Shown piece by piece: positions 25,375-36,120 of a DNA stretch of 64,000 bases. Source of the stretch: Rhizobium sp. ARZ01 (GTDB taxonomy: Bacteria; Pseudomonadota; Alphaproteobacteria; Rhizobiales; Rhizobiaceae). The stretch lies in assembly GCF_014851675.1 (NCBI RefSeq), contig NZ_JACVAE010000001.1:1426001-1490000 (forward strand), in the 5' to 3' direction. Position 1 is the stretch's first letter. Each line of letters opens with the position of its first letter. The position numbers and the translations under genes were made by a program. Under the pieces are notes generated by a model. The model was not told the DNA's origin, did no database searches, and worked only from the letters and a program-made list of their open reading frames with translations.

Positions 25375-28300
25375 TCACTGCCGCAATCGCGGCAACCGGA
25401 TGCGAAACTCTGTGTATTGACCAGGCTGCGTCTCCATCTCGATCGAACCGGCATGCTGCTTGACGATGATATCGTGGCTGAGCGAAAGGCCGAGGCCCGT
25501 CCCCTCGCCAGCAGGCTTGGTCGTGAAGAAGGGATTGAATATCCGCTCGCGCAGCTCCGGCGGAATGCCCAGGCCATTGTCGCGAATAATGATCTCAACG
25601 CTGTCGCCGAGGTTTCTGGTCATCGCGGCAAGCGTCGGCTCGTAGCTGTCGCCACATTCTGAAGCGGCGCGTTTGCTCGTCGCATAGAAGCCGTTGGAGA
25701 TCAGGTTGAGAAGCGCGCGCGTAATCTCCTGCGGATAAAGGTCGACCTCCCCGGCTGTGGGATCGAGCGATTTCTCCAGTGTGATGTTGAAACCCTGCTT
25801 TTCGGCCCGGGCCCCGTGATAGGCGAGACCGAGGCTCTCCTCGACAATGGCGTTGATATCGGCTGGCCGGTGTTCGCTTGGGCCCTGACGTGAGTGCAGG
25901 AGCATGTTCTTGACGATCGAATCCGCCCGCTTGCCGTGCTGGATGATCTTTTCAAGGTTGCCTTTGAGCATCGCTGTGCGCTCGTCGATCTCAGCGCGCG
26001 TCGCGTCGCCGGCTATCGTGCTGTCGAACACCTGCTGAAGCTCGTCGATCAATTCGACCGACAGCGCCGAAAAATTGTTGACGAAGTTCAGCGGGTTCTT
26101 GATCTCGTGTGCGATGCCGGCCGTGAGCTGTCCGAGCGAGGCGAGCTTTTCCGTCTGGATCAACCTGTCCTGCGCGGTTTTGAGTTCCTCGAGCGAGCGC
26201 GACAGTTCCTCGGTTCTCGCCTGCACTTCCTTGAAGAGACGCACGTTTTCGATGGCGATAACCGCCTGATCGGCGAAGGTCGACGCCAACTCGATCTGCT
26301 TGTCGGTGAAAGGGCGCACGGTCGAGCGGGTCAATGCGAGCACGCCAATCGGGTTTCGTTCCCGCAACAGCGGTACCCCAAGCACGGTGCGAAACCCGCC
26401 AAGCCTTTGTGCCTCGGGCATCGCGTATTCCGGATCATCGAGGACATCGGCAACCTGGACCGGGCGCATCTCCTGAAGGGTTCGCCCGACGATGCTTCCG
26501 CGCCCCGGCTCCAGCGGGAGAGCGCGAAAATAGTGGTCGAATTCCTGGGAGAATCCAAAACCTGCGACAGGGTAGTGGGCGTCTCCCATCGGTCGGGTCA
26601 TCGTTGCCATGTCCGCCTCGCAAAGCCGTGCAGCGGAGGCCACCAATGTGTCGAGCACGGCCTGCAGATCGAATGCGGAGCGGCTGATGATCTTCAGGAC
26701 GTCAGCGGTCGCAGTCTGCTGCTGCAGCGCCTCGGACAGCTCTGCCGTTCTTGCCTTCACTTCGTCGAACAGCCGTACGTTCTCGATCGCAATGACGGCC
26801 TGGTCTGCAAAGGTCTGGAGGAGCTCAATCTGCTTTTCGGTAAACGCCCTGACCTCGGTCCGACGAATGACGAGGCCGCCAATTGCTTCGCCCTGCCGCA
26901 GCAAAGGAGTTGCCAGAGTTGTCCGGTGGCCCATGCGGACCGCCATCTTGTATCCGTCCGGAAAGTCGTCGGGCACGGCGATCATATCAGGCACATGGAC
27001 GGGCCTTCGTTCAACCACGGCGCGCCCGGTCACCCAGTTCCGTGACACAGGCCAGCCAGGGAAATCGATTGGAATTGGGCCATGGTGTGCTCGCAGGTGG
27101 AGCATGTCTCCATGTTTCAGGAATATCGCCGCGTCGTAAGCCTCGCACAATCGCCCGGCGGACTCGACAAGCGTGTCGAGGACGGTCTGGAGGTCGAAGG
27201 CCGACCGGCTGATGACCTTGAGAACATCGGCCGTTGCCGTTTGCTGTTGCAGCGATTCCTTCAGCTCGAGGTTCCGTTCCTCCAGATCGGTAAACAGCCG
27301 GGCATTCTCGATGGCGATCCCTGCCTGGTCGGCGAAGGTCCTGAGAAGTGCGACCTGGCGATCGGGGAACAATCCCGGATCGGATCGTGCGACGACAATG
27401 GTTCCGATCGGAACACCCTCGCGGATAATCGGTACAGCTACCAAGCTTCTGTAGTTCGAGGATCGAGCACCCATGACGGTATGGGCCGTGTATTCGGCAT
27501 CGACGCGCCAGTCCTCTATCTGCTCCACCGATCGGCTGAGGATCGAACGCCCGGCGGCACTGCCTCGATGCGGCGGGGCTGGAGGCACTGCGCCTTCGGG
27601 TTCCAGCCCGTTATGCGCCACGAAATGCAACAATTCGCCGTCATAGCGAAACACGTGGCAATATTGACCGCCGCAAAGTCGGGCGGCACGCTGCGCGATC
27701 GTGTCGAACACCGGTTGTACATCGGTGGGCGAAGCCGAGATGACGCGAAGTATCTCGCTTGTTGCCGTCTGCTGTTCGAGCGCCTCGGCAATCTCCAGGT
27801 TGCGCGCATGCGCTTCCTCGAAAAGACGGACGTTCTCGATGGCGATAACGGCCTGATCGGCGAATGTTCGCAGGAGATTGATCTGCCGTTCTGGAAAGTA
27901 TCCGACATCGCGACGACTGACGCCGATCGCTCCGATCGGACGCCCTGCCAGTATCAGCGGTACGCCGATGGCACTGCGATAGGACACGATTTTCGCAAGC
28001 GGGAGCGCCTGGTATTCGGGATCGGCAAACACGTCAGGAATCTGCTCTATCGTACCGCTGAGGACGGCTCGCCCCGTAACGTTGCCCCGATAGGGTTTCC
28101 TCGGGAAATTGGCCTGTACCGCTTCAATACCTTCGCGCGATATGCCGTGATAGGCGACGGGGTGTAGGAGCTCACCGTCGAGCCGAAATACAAAACAGAA
28201 TTCCGCCGCGCATAGCCTTGCTGCGCTCTCCGCTATCGCGTCGAACACCGGCTGCACATCGTCCGGTGAGGTCGAGATTGCGCGCAGAATTTCACTCGTC

Positions 28301-28383
28301 GCCGCCTGCCGTTCGAGCGCCTCGGCAAGCTCGTGCTTCAGCAGATTTACTTGACGTCTGATGCTGAGGTCAGAGACCTCCAT
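25375..28383 (-). CDS. Histidine kinase with four tandem GAF domains
   Basis: 1002 residues, no membrane segments. Four GAF modules follow one another (each begins near [38 protein letters not shown] and ends with [15 protein letters not shown] or similar), joined by helical linkers [17 protein letters not shown]. Then come a kinase dimerisation domain with His759 in [10 protein letters not shown] and an ATPase domain with NLISNGF, DNGLGIP and GTGLGLS motifs. GAF domains sense small ligands, light or redox state; the chromophore or ligand cannot be inferred. First gene of the operon with a lone receiver and a cyclase regulator, its likely phosphotransfer partners. Confidence 0.92.
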   Translation of the reverse strand: MEVSDLSIRRQVNLLKHELAEALERQAATSEILRAISTSPDDVQPVFDAIAESAARLCAAEFCFVFRLDGELLHPVAYHGISREGIEAVQANFPRKPYRGNVTGRAVLSGTIEQIPDVFADPEYQALPLAKIVSYRSAIGVPLILAGRPIGAIGVSRRDVGYFPERQINLLRTFADQAVIAIENVRLFEEAHARNLEIAEALEQQTATSEILRVISASPTDVQPVFDTIAQRAARLCGGQYCHVFRYDGELLHFVAHNGLEPEGAVPPAPPHRGSAAGRSILSRSVEQIEDWRVDAEYTAHTVMGARSSNYRSLVAVPIIREGVPIGTIVVARSDPGLFPDRQVALLRTFADQAGIAIENARLFTDLEERNLELKESLQQQTATADVLKVISRSAFDLQTVLDTLVESAGRLCEAYDAAIFLKHGDMLHLRAHHGPIPIDFPGWPVSRNWVTGRAVVERRPVHVPDMIAVPDDFPDGYKMAVRMGHRTTLATPLLRQGEAIGGLVIRRTEVRAFTEKQIELLQTFADQAVIAIENVRLFDEVKARTAELSEALQQQTATADVLKIISRSAFDLQAVLDTLVASAARLCEADMATMTRPMGDAHYPVAGFGFSQEFDHYFRALPLEPGRGSIVGRTLQEMRPVQVADVLDDPEYAMPEAQRLGGFRTVLGVPLLRERNPIGVLALTRSTVRPFTDKQIELASTFADQAVIAIENVRLFKEVQARTEELSRSLEELKTAQDRLIQTEKLASLGQLTAGIAHEIKNPLNFVNNFSALSVELIDELQQVFDSTIAGDATRAEIDERTAMLKGNLEKIIQHGKRADSIVKNMLLHSRQGPSEHRPADINAIVEESLGLAYHGARAEKQGFNITLEKSLDPTAGEVDLYPQEITRALLNLISNGFYATSKRAASECGDSYEPTLAAMTRNLGDSVEIIIRDNGLGIPPELRERIFNPFFTTKPAGEGTGLGLSLSHDIIVKQHAGSIEMETQPGQYTEFRIRLPRLRQ

Positions 28384-28794
28384 TTCCGCCCCCTCGGCTC
28401 TCCAGCGACGAGCTCAGCGAGGACCCCAACGATCCACCATCGGAAGTGATCACCAATCAACTTCGGCAGAACGAAAGAATAGCCTATCTGACCAGCGGTG
28501 ACGAGACAGCGATTTTCGCTAAAACATGAGATGCCTTCCTGCCCGCACCCAGATGTGGGCAATGAAGCACGAACGCGATAGCGACAAGGATACATAGTGA
28601 CTGCTACTGGCAACCCTAAACCGCTCATGCCGACCGGAACTTGGATCGGTAGACCTGCACTAGGCCATCTTTCCGTTTCTGGCGCAAAAGCGGACGAAGG
28701 AAAAATGCTGGCGCGACAGCGCCACGGCGTTTTTGCCTCGAAATTGGCCAGCGTCTCTCCGTGAGCCCCGCCAGTAGATCAAGCGAATCTGACT
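28384..28794. other. Intergenic stretch, no gene recognised
   Basis: About 410 bases upstream of the kinase gene. It should contain the kinase operon promoter. No coding frame, RNA gene or clear binding site was recognised. Confidence 0.45.
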
Positions 28795-29040
28795 GCGCTT
28801 CTCGCGCGCCTTTGCGGCTTCTTCCTCACGGTTGCGTGGCCGTTGCGATGTCTCCATGCGAGCAGTTCGCGGGCGCATTCCGCGATTGAACTCACCGCCC
28901 GATCGAATGCCGCTTCGTTCCGCTTTGATGGTCTGGTCGTTCCGCTCAGTTTGCGCACGAACTGCAATGCAGCATCGTGAACTTCCTCGTCCGTCGCCGG
29001 AGGATCGAAATTGAACAAGGTTCTTATGTTTCAGACAGCG
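28795..29040 (-). pseudogene. DUF2277 family gene, disrupted
   Basis: The minus strand encodes NIRTLFNFDPPATDEEVHDAALQFVRK and on to RPSKRNEAAFDRAV, matching DUF2277, whose members usually start MCRNIRTLFNF. Here the codon before NIRTL is TGA (at about 29034-29036) and no ATG precedes it. Near 28860 a one-base shift breaks the C-terminus: the family-like tail METSQRPRNREEEAAKAREKRSQ lies in the next frame. A TTG at 29018 could start a short product of 79 residues, but its tail would be nonsense. Function of the family is unknown. Confidence 0.65.
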
Positions 29041-29253
29041 ACCTTACGATGCGCTCACTGCTGCCGGTAGCGCTTCCTTGCCAGGACCGGCATCCTCAAG
29101 TGATAGATAGAATGAGCTATCGTTCGATGTCAGGGCGAGGCGTACACTATCGGCTCGCGCTACACGTGCGGCAAGTGTCTTGCTTGGTGTTACACTTTCG
29201 TGCTTTTCGTGCCAACCTTCGGATGTCGATGCTTCGATCGGGCGGCTTTGGCG

Positions 29254-29496
29254 ATGAAGAACGTACTCAGCCCCGAAGAGATGAGTATATTTCCTCCCGA
29301 GATTTTGGAGGAAATTCAGCGAATTTTTAAAAAACTCTGCGAAGAGCGCGGTTTGGCGCGAGGCAGTGACGGAGCCAGCAATCTCGCTCGTTCGATTCTG
29401 GTTCACTATAGTCAAGGTGTGCACGACACGGATACCCTTGAGACGTTATTGCGCGCGGATCCCCCTGAGAGCGAACCGCCGGTCGCCCTGCACTAA
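29254..29496 (+). CDS. Small hypothetical protein
   Basis: 80 residues from ATG 29254: MKNVLSPEEMSIFPPEILEE..., then helical RIFKKLCEERGLARGSDGASNLARSILVHYSQGVHDTDTLETLLR. It is charged, soluble and predicted mostly alpha-helical. Its composition and plausible helices suggest a real gene, though the ribosome site is weak. No family recognised. It stands alone between a pseudogene and the DUF1254 gene. Confidence 0.5.
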   Translation: MKNVLSPEEMSIFPPEILEEIQRIFKKLCEERGLARGSDGASNLARSILVHYSQGVHDTDTLETLLRADPPESEPPVALH

Positions 29497-29663
29497 GCCT
29501 GCAACCTGGGCAGATGACCGTTCTTGGCCCATTGCGGCCATTAATTAGTATGTAATTTGTCCTGTCCGCTCCACTTTGAATCTGCCAAACGCGCCCTACA
29601 ACTAGGCTTTGAGGACAGCGAAAAGTTGCTAGTCCACTTCATCTTGCAATTGGAGCTAATAGC

Positions 29664-31142
29664 ATGTGCATCAGCAAGAAGCTTGCAGCATCAATTTCCT
29701 TCACTCTCCTCGTCACTTCAGCGCCTGCCCTATCGCAGGAAGCCAACCCGTTCGAGGGGAACAGGACCGTCAAGACGCGTATCGGCGACCTGACCTTCCA
29801 GAGCGGATACCCATCCGCTGAGACGGTGACGAAGCTCTATGACGAGATGGACTTCCAGCGGGCGTCGCAAGCTTACTTGTGGGGCATCCCTGCGGTCGGC
29901 CTGAATGAATGGCGACGAGCGCACTATAGTGTGTTCGGCGGTAAGAGCGGCGAAATGCTGACCTATCTCGACTTCGCCGAGAAGCTGGGCATCCTGACGC
30001 CCAATTACACCACGCCATACATCGCCACCTTCGTCGACCTGAAGGAGACAGGCCCCTTCGTCGTCGAAGTGCCGCCAGGGCTGATCGCTGGCATGATCCT
30101 CGACAATTGGCAGCGGGTACTTGCCGATCTCGGTGTAGTCGGTCCAGACAAGGGGAAAGGAGGCAAGTACCTCATCATGCCGCCCGGCTACGGCCCGGTC
30201 GAGGCTCCCGGTTACTTCGTCGTGCAGGCAACGAGCCGTGACGTACTTGCCGGGTTCCGGCTGCTTGGGGACGACAAGGAGGCGGCCATTGCCGAGATCG
30301 TTCCCAAGATCAGGACCTATTCATGGACGGTTGAAGGTGCCGGCGTGCCGATGCCCGCGCGGGCTGCAGGCGACAAGAAGTGGAGCCAGATGCCGCCGCG
30401 CGGCCTGGCTTATTGGGACAGCCTCAATGAAGTCCTACAGCGCAATCCCATCGATGAGCGCGATCGGCTAATTCTCGCACAGCTAAAGTTCCTCGGTATC
30501 GAAAGAGGCCAGCCCTTCAAGCCTGACGAACGCCAGACGAAACTGCTCGAGGAAGGCGTTCTTGTCGGAGAGGCGATCGCCAAGGCCAACACCACCGACA
30601 AACGCGTCGAGCCGCCATTCTGGGAAGGGACGAACTGGAAGCATGCGCTGGTCGTCTCTGTCGATCAGAAGGCCAACACCTACGATCAGCTCGATGAGCG
30701 TGCCGCTTGGTTCTATGAAGCCGTGGTCATTTCAAAGGCCATGCTGACCGAGACACCCGGCGTGGGCCAGCGCTACATTGCGTCCTACAAGGACAAGGAC
30801 AGCAATTGGCTTTCGGGAGAGAACACCTACAAGCTGCACGTTCCGGCAGACCCTCCGGCTAAGGGCTTCTGGTCCGTCACCGCTTATGACGAAGCGACAC
30901 GCCAGATGCCCGTAACCGAGCAGGGACGGCCGGACATCTCCTCGCGCAAGGAGGACATCGTCAAGAACGAGGACGGGTCCATCGACGTCTACTTTGGCCC
31001 CATTGCTCCCAAGGGCCACGAGGCAAACTGGGTACAGACCAATCCCGACAAGGGATGGTTCGCCTACTTCCGCTTCTATGGACCTACTGAACCGTTCTTC
31101 GACAAGTCCTGGTCTCTTCCAGACATCGAAAAGATGAAATAG
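29664..31142 (+). CDS. Secreted DUF1254/DUF1214 protein
   Basis: 492 residues with a signal peptide (MCISKKLAASISFTLLVTSA..., cleavage near ALS-QE). Residues about 60-180 match DUF1254 (YLWGIPAVGLNEWR, DFAEKLGILTPNYTTPYIATFVDL), and about 340-480 match DUF1214 (DPPAKGFWSVTAYDEATRQMPVTEQGRPDISSR, EDGSIDVYFGP). Family members are beta-sandwich periplasmic proteins of uncertain function that occur in environmental bacteria. GGAG lies eight bases before the ATG. It is followed after about 250 bases by ilvD, with no evidence that they are linked. Confidence 0.88.
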   Translation: MCISKKLAASISFTLLVTSAPALSQEANPFEGNRTVKTRIGDLTFQSGYPSAETVTKLYDEMDFQRASQAYLWGIPAVGLNEWRRAHYSVFGGKSGEMLTYLDFAEKLGILTPNYTTPYIATFVDLKETGPFVVEVPPGLIAGMILDNWQRVLADLGVVGPDKGKGGKYLIMPPGYGPVEAPGYFVVQATSRDVLAGFRLLGDDKEAAIAEIVPKIRTYSWTVEGAGVPMPARAAGDKKWSQMPPRGLAYWDSLNEVLQRNPIDERDRLILAQLKFLGIERGQPFKPDERQTKLLEEGVLVGEAIAKANTTDKRVEPPFWEGTNWKHALVVSVDQKANTYDQLDERAAWFYEAVVISKAMLTETPGVGQRYIASYKDKDSNWLSGENTYKLHVPADPPAKGFWSVTAYDEATRQMPVTEQGRPDISSRKEDIVKNEDGSIDVYFGPIAPKGHEANWVQTNPDKGWFAYFRFYGPTEPFFDKSWSLPDIEKMK

Positions 31143-31391
31143 CTCAGCCGGAGACTCTGGCGGTTCGGGGGTTGGCGCAACGGTGACCCGCGTTGTCACT
31201 GCGTCATGTCCGCTTTGGAGCAACAGCGACCGGTGGCTCGATGGCCATTATGAAGGCGCAAAGTGGCCGTGAAGTTTCGGCCGCTGCAGGCCCATTTCAG
31301 TCCTGCGAACCGCCGAAAGAAAAACGGGCTCTCGCGATCTATGCTATGACTCCTCCCAGTCCCCTCGTTAGCCCGAAGCCGGAGGCGTGCG

Positions 31392-33065
31392 ATGCCCTTT
31401 AATGATAGGTCAAAGCATATTACCGAGGGGGTGGCGCGCTCACCTAATCGCGCCATGTACTACGCGCTCGGATATGAGAAAGCCGATTTCGACAAGCCAA
31501 TGATCGGCATTGCAAATGGGCACTCCACGATCACCCCCTGCAATGCAGGACTGCAGCCGCTGGCAGATGCGGCGATCGCATCGATCAAGGCGGCAGGTGC
31601 GAACCCTCAAGTCTTCGGCACGCCGACGATATCCGATGGCATGTCCATGGGCACTGAGGGCATGAAATACTCACTCGTTTCCCGCGAGGTGATCGCAGAT
31701 TGCATCGAGACCGCGATCCAGGGGCAATGGATGGACGGGGTGCTCGTCATCGGCGGCTGCGACAAGAACATGCCAGGTGGGATGATCGGCATCCTTCGGG
31801 CAAACGTTCCTGCGATCTATGTCTACGGCGGGACGATCAAACCAGGCAGATGGAAGGGGCGAGAGCTATCCATTGTTTCCGCCTTCGAGGCCGTTGGTGC
31901 GTTCATGGCGGGAAACATGAGCGAGGAGGATTTTGTCGGGATCGAACGCAACGCCTGCCCATCGACGGGGTCTTGCGGTGGAATGTACACCGCGAACACC
32001 ATGAGCTCGTCGTTCGAGGCGTTGGGCATGTCGCTACTTTATTCTTCTGACATGGCCAACACGGACCAGGAGAAGATTGATAGCGCTTCTTTATCCGCGA
32101 GCGTGCTGGTCGACGCCGTCAAAAAAGGCATCAAACCTCGCGATATCGTGACGCGCAATGCTATCGAAAATGCCGTCGCCCTGATCATGGCTACCGGCGG
32201 CTCCACCAATGCCGTCCTCCACTATCTCGCCATCGCGCACGCAGCAGAAGTCGAATGGTCGCTCGACGATTTCGAGCGGATCCGCAGGAAAGTGCCGGTC
32301 ATTTGCGATCTCAAACCGTCCGGAAAATACATGGCGGTTGATCTCCATCAGGCCGGAGGCATTCCTCAGGTGCTGAAGCTGCTGCTCAATGCAGGTCTGT
32401 TGCACGGGGATTGTCTCACCGTCACCGGGCGTACAATTGCTGAAGAACTCACGGGACTGGCAGATCAACCACGTGCGGACCAGCGTGTCATTCGAACCCT
32501 GAATTCACCGCTCTACAGTGAGGGCCATCTTGCAATCCTCAAAGGCAATCTGGCGGAGGATGGGGCGGTCGCAAAGATCAGCGGCTTGAAGAAGCTTGCA
32601 ATTACCGGTCCGGCTCGTGTTTTCGAAGACGAGCAATCGGCCATGGATGCCATTTTGACTGACAAGATTAAGCCGGGCGACATACTGGTCTTGCGCTATC
32701 TTGGCCCGAAGGGCGGCCCTGGCATGCCTGAGATGCTGGCTCCGACATCTGCGATCATCGGCCGTGGACTTGGCGACAGCGTGGGACTTATCACTGACGG
32801 CCGGTTCTCCGGTGGGACGTGGGGAATGGTCGTTGGCCACGTTACCCCCGAGGCATTTGTCGGAGGGACAATCGCGCTGGTTCAAGAGGGCGATATGATC
32901 ACCATCGACGCGCATCGCAAGTTGCTTCAGCTTGAGGTGGGAGAGGACGAAATCGCGCGGCGGCGTGCTCTTTGGAAACAACCCAACCCCAGGTACACTA
33001 CAGGAGTGCTCGCAAAATTTGCAGCACTCGCCAGACCAGCCAACGAAGGAGCGATTACAGGGTAG
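31392..33065 (+). CDS. ilvD: Dihydroxy-acid dehydratase
   Basis: 557 residues. IlvD/Edd family: iron-sulfur cluster cysteines in GGCDKNMPG and [18 protein letters not shown], and the C-terminal signature [24 protein letters not shown]. It converts 2,3-dihydroxy-isovalerate and -methylvalerate to the 2-keto acids in valine and isoleucine synthesis. Ribosome site GGAGGCG lies before ATG 31392. This ~560-residue type differs from the ~610-residue enterobacterial form. Because it lies in an accessory area with no other branched-chain genes, it may be a second copy, or act on a sugar acid; the motifs cannot separate these. Confidence 0.88.
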   Translation: MPFNDRSKHITEGVARSPNRAMYYALGYEKADFDKPMIGIANGHSTITPCNAGLQPLADAAIASIKAAGANPQVFGTPTISDGMSMGTEGMKYSLVSREVIADCIETAIQGQWMDGVLVIGGCDKNMPGGMIGILRANVPAIYVYGGTIKPGRWKGRELSIVSAFEAVGAFMAGNMSEEDFVGIERNACPSTGSCGGMYTANTMSSSFEALGMSLLYSSDMANTDQEKIDSASLSASVLVDAVKKGIKPRDIVTRNAIENAVALIMATGGSTNAVLHYLAIAHAAEVEWSLDDFERIRRKVPVICDLKPSGKYMAVDLHQAGGIPQVLKLLLNAGLLHGDCLTVTGRTIAEELTGLADQPRADQRVIRTLNSPLYSEGHLAILKGNLAEDGAVAKISGLKKLAITGPARVFEDEQSAMDAILTDKIKPGDILVLRYLGPKGGPGMPEMLAPTSAIIGRGLGDSVGLITDGRFSGGTWGMVVGHVTPEAFVGGTIALVQEGDMITIDAHRKLLQLEVGEDEIARRRALWKQPNPRYTTGVLAKFAALARPANEGAITG

Positions 33066-33189
33066 TTTCAGTTGATTGCGCCTCTGTTTTGGCAGAATCG
33101 TTTGCTCGTCGGGGCTTAGTCCAGCCAGCATTTTACTCACAAACTGTCAGGTTCATTTCAAGGAATGACGACTTTCCAGGAGGGGTGGC

Positions 33190-33820
33190 CCGATCATGGA
33201 ATTGGCTGAAGATTTGCTGCTGCGATCGTGCTTTTGATTGCCGGTGCTGCCCTTGCAGACGAAACGCCGCCATCGCAAACTCAACGCGTGCAGAACGCGC
33301 TGGACGCTTGGCTCGCGGAGCGCTCGCCGGTCGAAGGCGTCACCGGCATCGCTGCTTATGTCAGCCTCGGCGTCTCAGGACCGAACATCGAAGCCTTTGC
33401 AGGCAAACGGGACGCGCCCCTAACGATCCGCCCGTCGACCAGAATACCCTGTTCGCCATGGGCAGCACTTCGAAGTCCTTCGCTGCCGCAGTCCTCTTGA
33501 AACTGGAAGCCCAAGGGCTCCTCTCCATCGATGACACGGTCGGTAAGTGGCTGCCGCAATATCCCGCCTGGGGCAATGTCAGCATCCGTCGCCTTCTCGA
33601 TATGACCAGTGGAATCCCGAACTATTCGGAGACCGAGTTCATCTCGCGCACTTGGGTGGTGCAGCCGAAACGCGATCTTGCCGCGGAAGAGCTGATCGAT
33701 GCGGTCTAGCCCAGTAGCAGCAACAACCTGCCGGTAACGCAGGGGTATCATTACTCCAATACCAACTACATTCTCGCCGGCCTGGAGAAGCTTGGAAAGA
33801 ATGTGAACTTTATATCATAA
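33190..33820 (+). pseudogene. Serine hydrolase (beta-lactamase/DD-peptidase fold), decayed
   Basis: Fragments in several frames form the N-terminal half of a class C-type serine hydrolase. One is a signal-like start LLIAGAALADETPPSQTQRVQNALDAWL and GVTGIAAYVSLGVSGP. After a frameshift near 33430 come NTLFAMGSTSKSFAAAVLLKLEAQG (the SxxK motif STSK) and LLDMTSGIPNYSE, then a stop at 33707, then YHYSNTNYILAGLEKLGK with the YxN motif. The C-terminal half, including the KTG box, is absent. Two lesions plus truncation make it clearly non-functional. Confidence 0.75.
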
Positions 33821-34031
33821 AAACAGCATGATGATCTGCGGAACAAAATTCCCTTGCACAAGCCTGTGTTGAATAATGGCGGGCACCTCTTCCGGCAATA
33901 ATCTCTCGTATGCCGCTGTTTTTGCATCGCTAATCCAGTCAATGTCTGCGCCAGCGCCCATGCCCCTGGCGCCGTGGCTAGGGACCAAGGAAAGCTGCCG
34001 CGCATCCGTTTATCCGAGGGGTATCGCTGCC

Positions 34032-36029
34032 TCAGCCCCTCTCGGCCGTCCGCTTAATGAGCGCGATGTCGAGGTTCTGACGGAACTGTATGACCTTCGC
34101 TTTGGGCGGTTTTAGCGGATCCGGTTTTTTCGCTGTTACTTTCGACCTTCCCGTAATGGTTTCCATTGTAGCGAAGAGGGTCTCTAGATCGTCGTTGAAA
34201 TCACCATGATGCCGAGCATTGGATTTGTTTGAGCCAGGAGCCTTGTACCACTTGTTGTTCCCCTTCCAGAAGGAACTGGGAATGTGATCCCTCACATCGC
34301 GCTCAAGCCCCAGCAGTGGCGTCCCCTTTGGGTTTCGGATGGGAATTCGGGGTAATTTCTCAAAGGCATGGCTCACGAGGTACAGCAGGGATTTGTGGTA
34401 GATACCTGCGCAGTCGTCATCCCGTTCGGTGGCATCATCCAGTGTATAGAGTTCAAAGGCCTCAATCTTCCCATCATTGATCAATGGTTCGTATTCATCC
34501 TTGAAGAGTTGCATCGTGCATGCGGGAGCCCACAAGGACAGCGTGGAGATCTTGACGCCTTCTTTTGCAAAATACTGAGCAAGGGGTGCCAGCAGGATCG
34601 ATCCGGCACTATGACCAATCATGTGAATCTCGTCGATCTTTCCTTCCTTCTGCAGTTCGATGAGATGCTTTGCCACCATCCTTGCAGCGCCTTTGGCCTC
34701 TTTGGAGGCGAGCGAGGCATTCTCCTTCATCTCATCCCAAAGGGTTTTTCCACCAAGGAGCCTCGTGATTGGCTCGATCGTGTCATCCAGTCGATCGAGC
34801 ATGAAATCCTTTGCTTCATCCAGGAAGCCTTCCGACTTCCTTCGCAGTACCGCTTCAGCAAGTATGTTCTTCAGCGTCGTCCAGGCATCCGACCGCCAGA
34901 TAATCGCAAGCGGGTAGATTTCTTCCTCTAGGGTGTCTTCACGGTAGTTCGCGACGTACTGATAGGCAGAATCAGCCGAGACCAGGCCGCCATGTGCGTA
35001 GATCATCACACGTTTTTTGTTCCAATCTTTGATCTTGTCGGGAAGCTGCTTTGTGAGGATGTCCCGCAAGCCTGTTGGTGTAAGCCCGTAGACCCCAGTA
35101 GAGCAAAGCGCCCCGTCGTTCTCCGCCGTAATAATATGCGGCCGTAGCGACGCATATACAAAGCTCTCATAACTCCTGGGTGCGCTTGCGCTCATTCGAG
35201 CGGTGCCTACAGGACTGGTGAATGTTATTGGAGCGCCTAAACGTGCGACCCACACGTCGCATCCGTTCTCGAGCCAGTCGGAGTAATGAACGCGCGCAAG
35301 CCCTTTACTGCCCCACTTCTCACCCCATGAATTCTGAATCCAGAAGCCAGTTCGGTCATACCCCACGATCGCAAAAGCATGCCCCCCTAACTTCACTTCG
35401 GAATAGGGGATCTCGGTGTCACCTTCGTTGACCTGTGACCACCCTTCATGAACACGGCAGGTAGCAAAAAGAATGCCTGCTTCTGTGATGGCAGAATGCA
35501 TACCAACAAGATCTTTGGGATTGACGCGGAAATAGGCCCCGAGTGGACGCTCCAGAGCATCCGAAGCTATAATTTCGTCGATGTCGACTTCTTTTCGGTT
35601 ATCCTTCCAAATGGCCTTCGAGCAGACGCCGTGTTTGTGCCACCCTTTCACAGCACCCCGCGCACTTGAACCGTCATATTCCTCACCTGGCCACTCATCG
35701 TATCTTTTTGCCATGACATAAAGCATGCGTGCGCTGGCTTGAGCCGCATCTGGATCCTGGACCGCTTGCTCACCGTTGTTAATTCGAAGCAGGTAGTTCA
35801 CGACGGTTGCCAGGCCATAGCCTGTGCAAGCTCCCTCCTTGCCTTGATCAAGCACCGGGATATGCAACGCTCTGTAAGCATCAAGATTGGACGCGGATCT
35901 TACCTCCACGAGATTCGCGACGTACATGCGATCTCGGAAATCGAGTGTATCAGGAAGAGCGTCGAATGTGCGATTGAGGCCATCAGAGGTAGAACCCCGG
36001 TCAGCCTTGATTTTTGTTCTTTTCACCAT
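34032..36029 (-). CDS. Papain-like cysteine protease fused to an alpha/beta hydrolase
   Basis: 665 residues, no signal peptide. Residues about 50-265 are a C1-type protease: Gln62 (VLDQGKEGAC), Cys68 (GACTGYGLA, six residues later as in papain), His217 (GGHAFAIVGYD) and Asn233 (QNSWGEKWGSKG) give the full active site. After a linker, residues about 338-560 form an alpha/beta hydrolase: strand and oxyanion motif VMIYAHGGLV, nucleophile Ser474 in IGHSAGSILLAPLAQYF, with Asp/His candidates at LYTLDDATERDDD and VSHAF. The C-terminus is Lys-rich. I know no characterised protein with this combination. It lies 91 bases downstream of a heme peroxidase gene on the same strand, with a terminator between. 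Confidence 0.85.
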   Translation of the reverse strand: MVKRTKIKADRGSTSDGLNRTFDALPDTLDFRDRMYVANLVEVRSASNLDAYRALHIPVLDQGKEGACTGYGLATVVNYLLRINNGEQAVQDPDAAQASARMLYVMAKRYDEWPGEEYDGSSARGAVKGWHKHGVCSKAIWKDNRKEVDIDEIIASDALERPLGAYFRVNPKDLVGMHSAITEAGILFATCRVHEGWSQVNEGDTEIPYSEVKLGGHAFAIVGYDRTGFWIQNSWGEKWGSKGLARVHYSDWLENGCDVWVARLGAPITFTSPVGTARMSASAPRSYESFVYASLRPHIITAENDGALCSTGVYGLTPTGLRDILTKQLPDKIKDWNKKRVMIYAHGGLVSADSAYQYVANYREDTLEEEIYPLAIIWRSDAWTTLKNILAEAVLRRKSEGFLDEAKDFMLDRLDDTIEPITRLLGGKTLWDEMKENASLASKEAKGAARMVAKHLIELQKEGKIDEIHMIGHSAGSILLAPLAQYFAKEGVKISTLSLWAPACTMQLFKDEYEPLINDGKIEAFELYTLDDATERDDDCAGIYHKSLLYLVSHAFEKLPRIPIRNPKGTPLLGLERDVRDHIPSSFWKGNNKWYKAPGSNKSNARHHGDFNDDLETLFATMETITGRSKVTAKKPDPLKPPKAKVIQFRQNLDIALIKRTAERG

Positions 36030-36074
36030 TTTTGCGCCTGCCTTTTCCTACCGATTTGAATGTTCAAAGACTTC

Positions 36075-36113
36075 AAAAAGGGGCTACGGTGTCGACCGCG
36101 GCACGGTAGCCCC
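36075..36113 (-). terminator. Rho-independent terminator after the heme peroxidase gene
   Basis: On the minus strand, GGGGCTACCGTG at 36113-36102 pairs with CACCGTAGCCCC at 36091-36080 (one internal mismatch) and is followed by TTTTT at 36079-36075. It starts seven bases past the peroxidase stop and ends about 45 bases before the protease start, so most peroxidase transcripts should stop here. Confidence 0.75.
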
Positions 36114-36120
36114 TTGGTCG

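Noticed and set aside
25894..27045. A 383-codon plus-strand open frame opposite the histidine kinase
   Set aside because: It is antisense to GAF and kinase domains with clear motifs, with shadow-like composition.
33066..33189. Extension of ilvD or a separate gene before the serine-hydrolase remnant
   Set aside because: ilvD has a normal end at 33065, and the following bases have no frame with family features.
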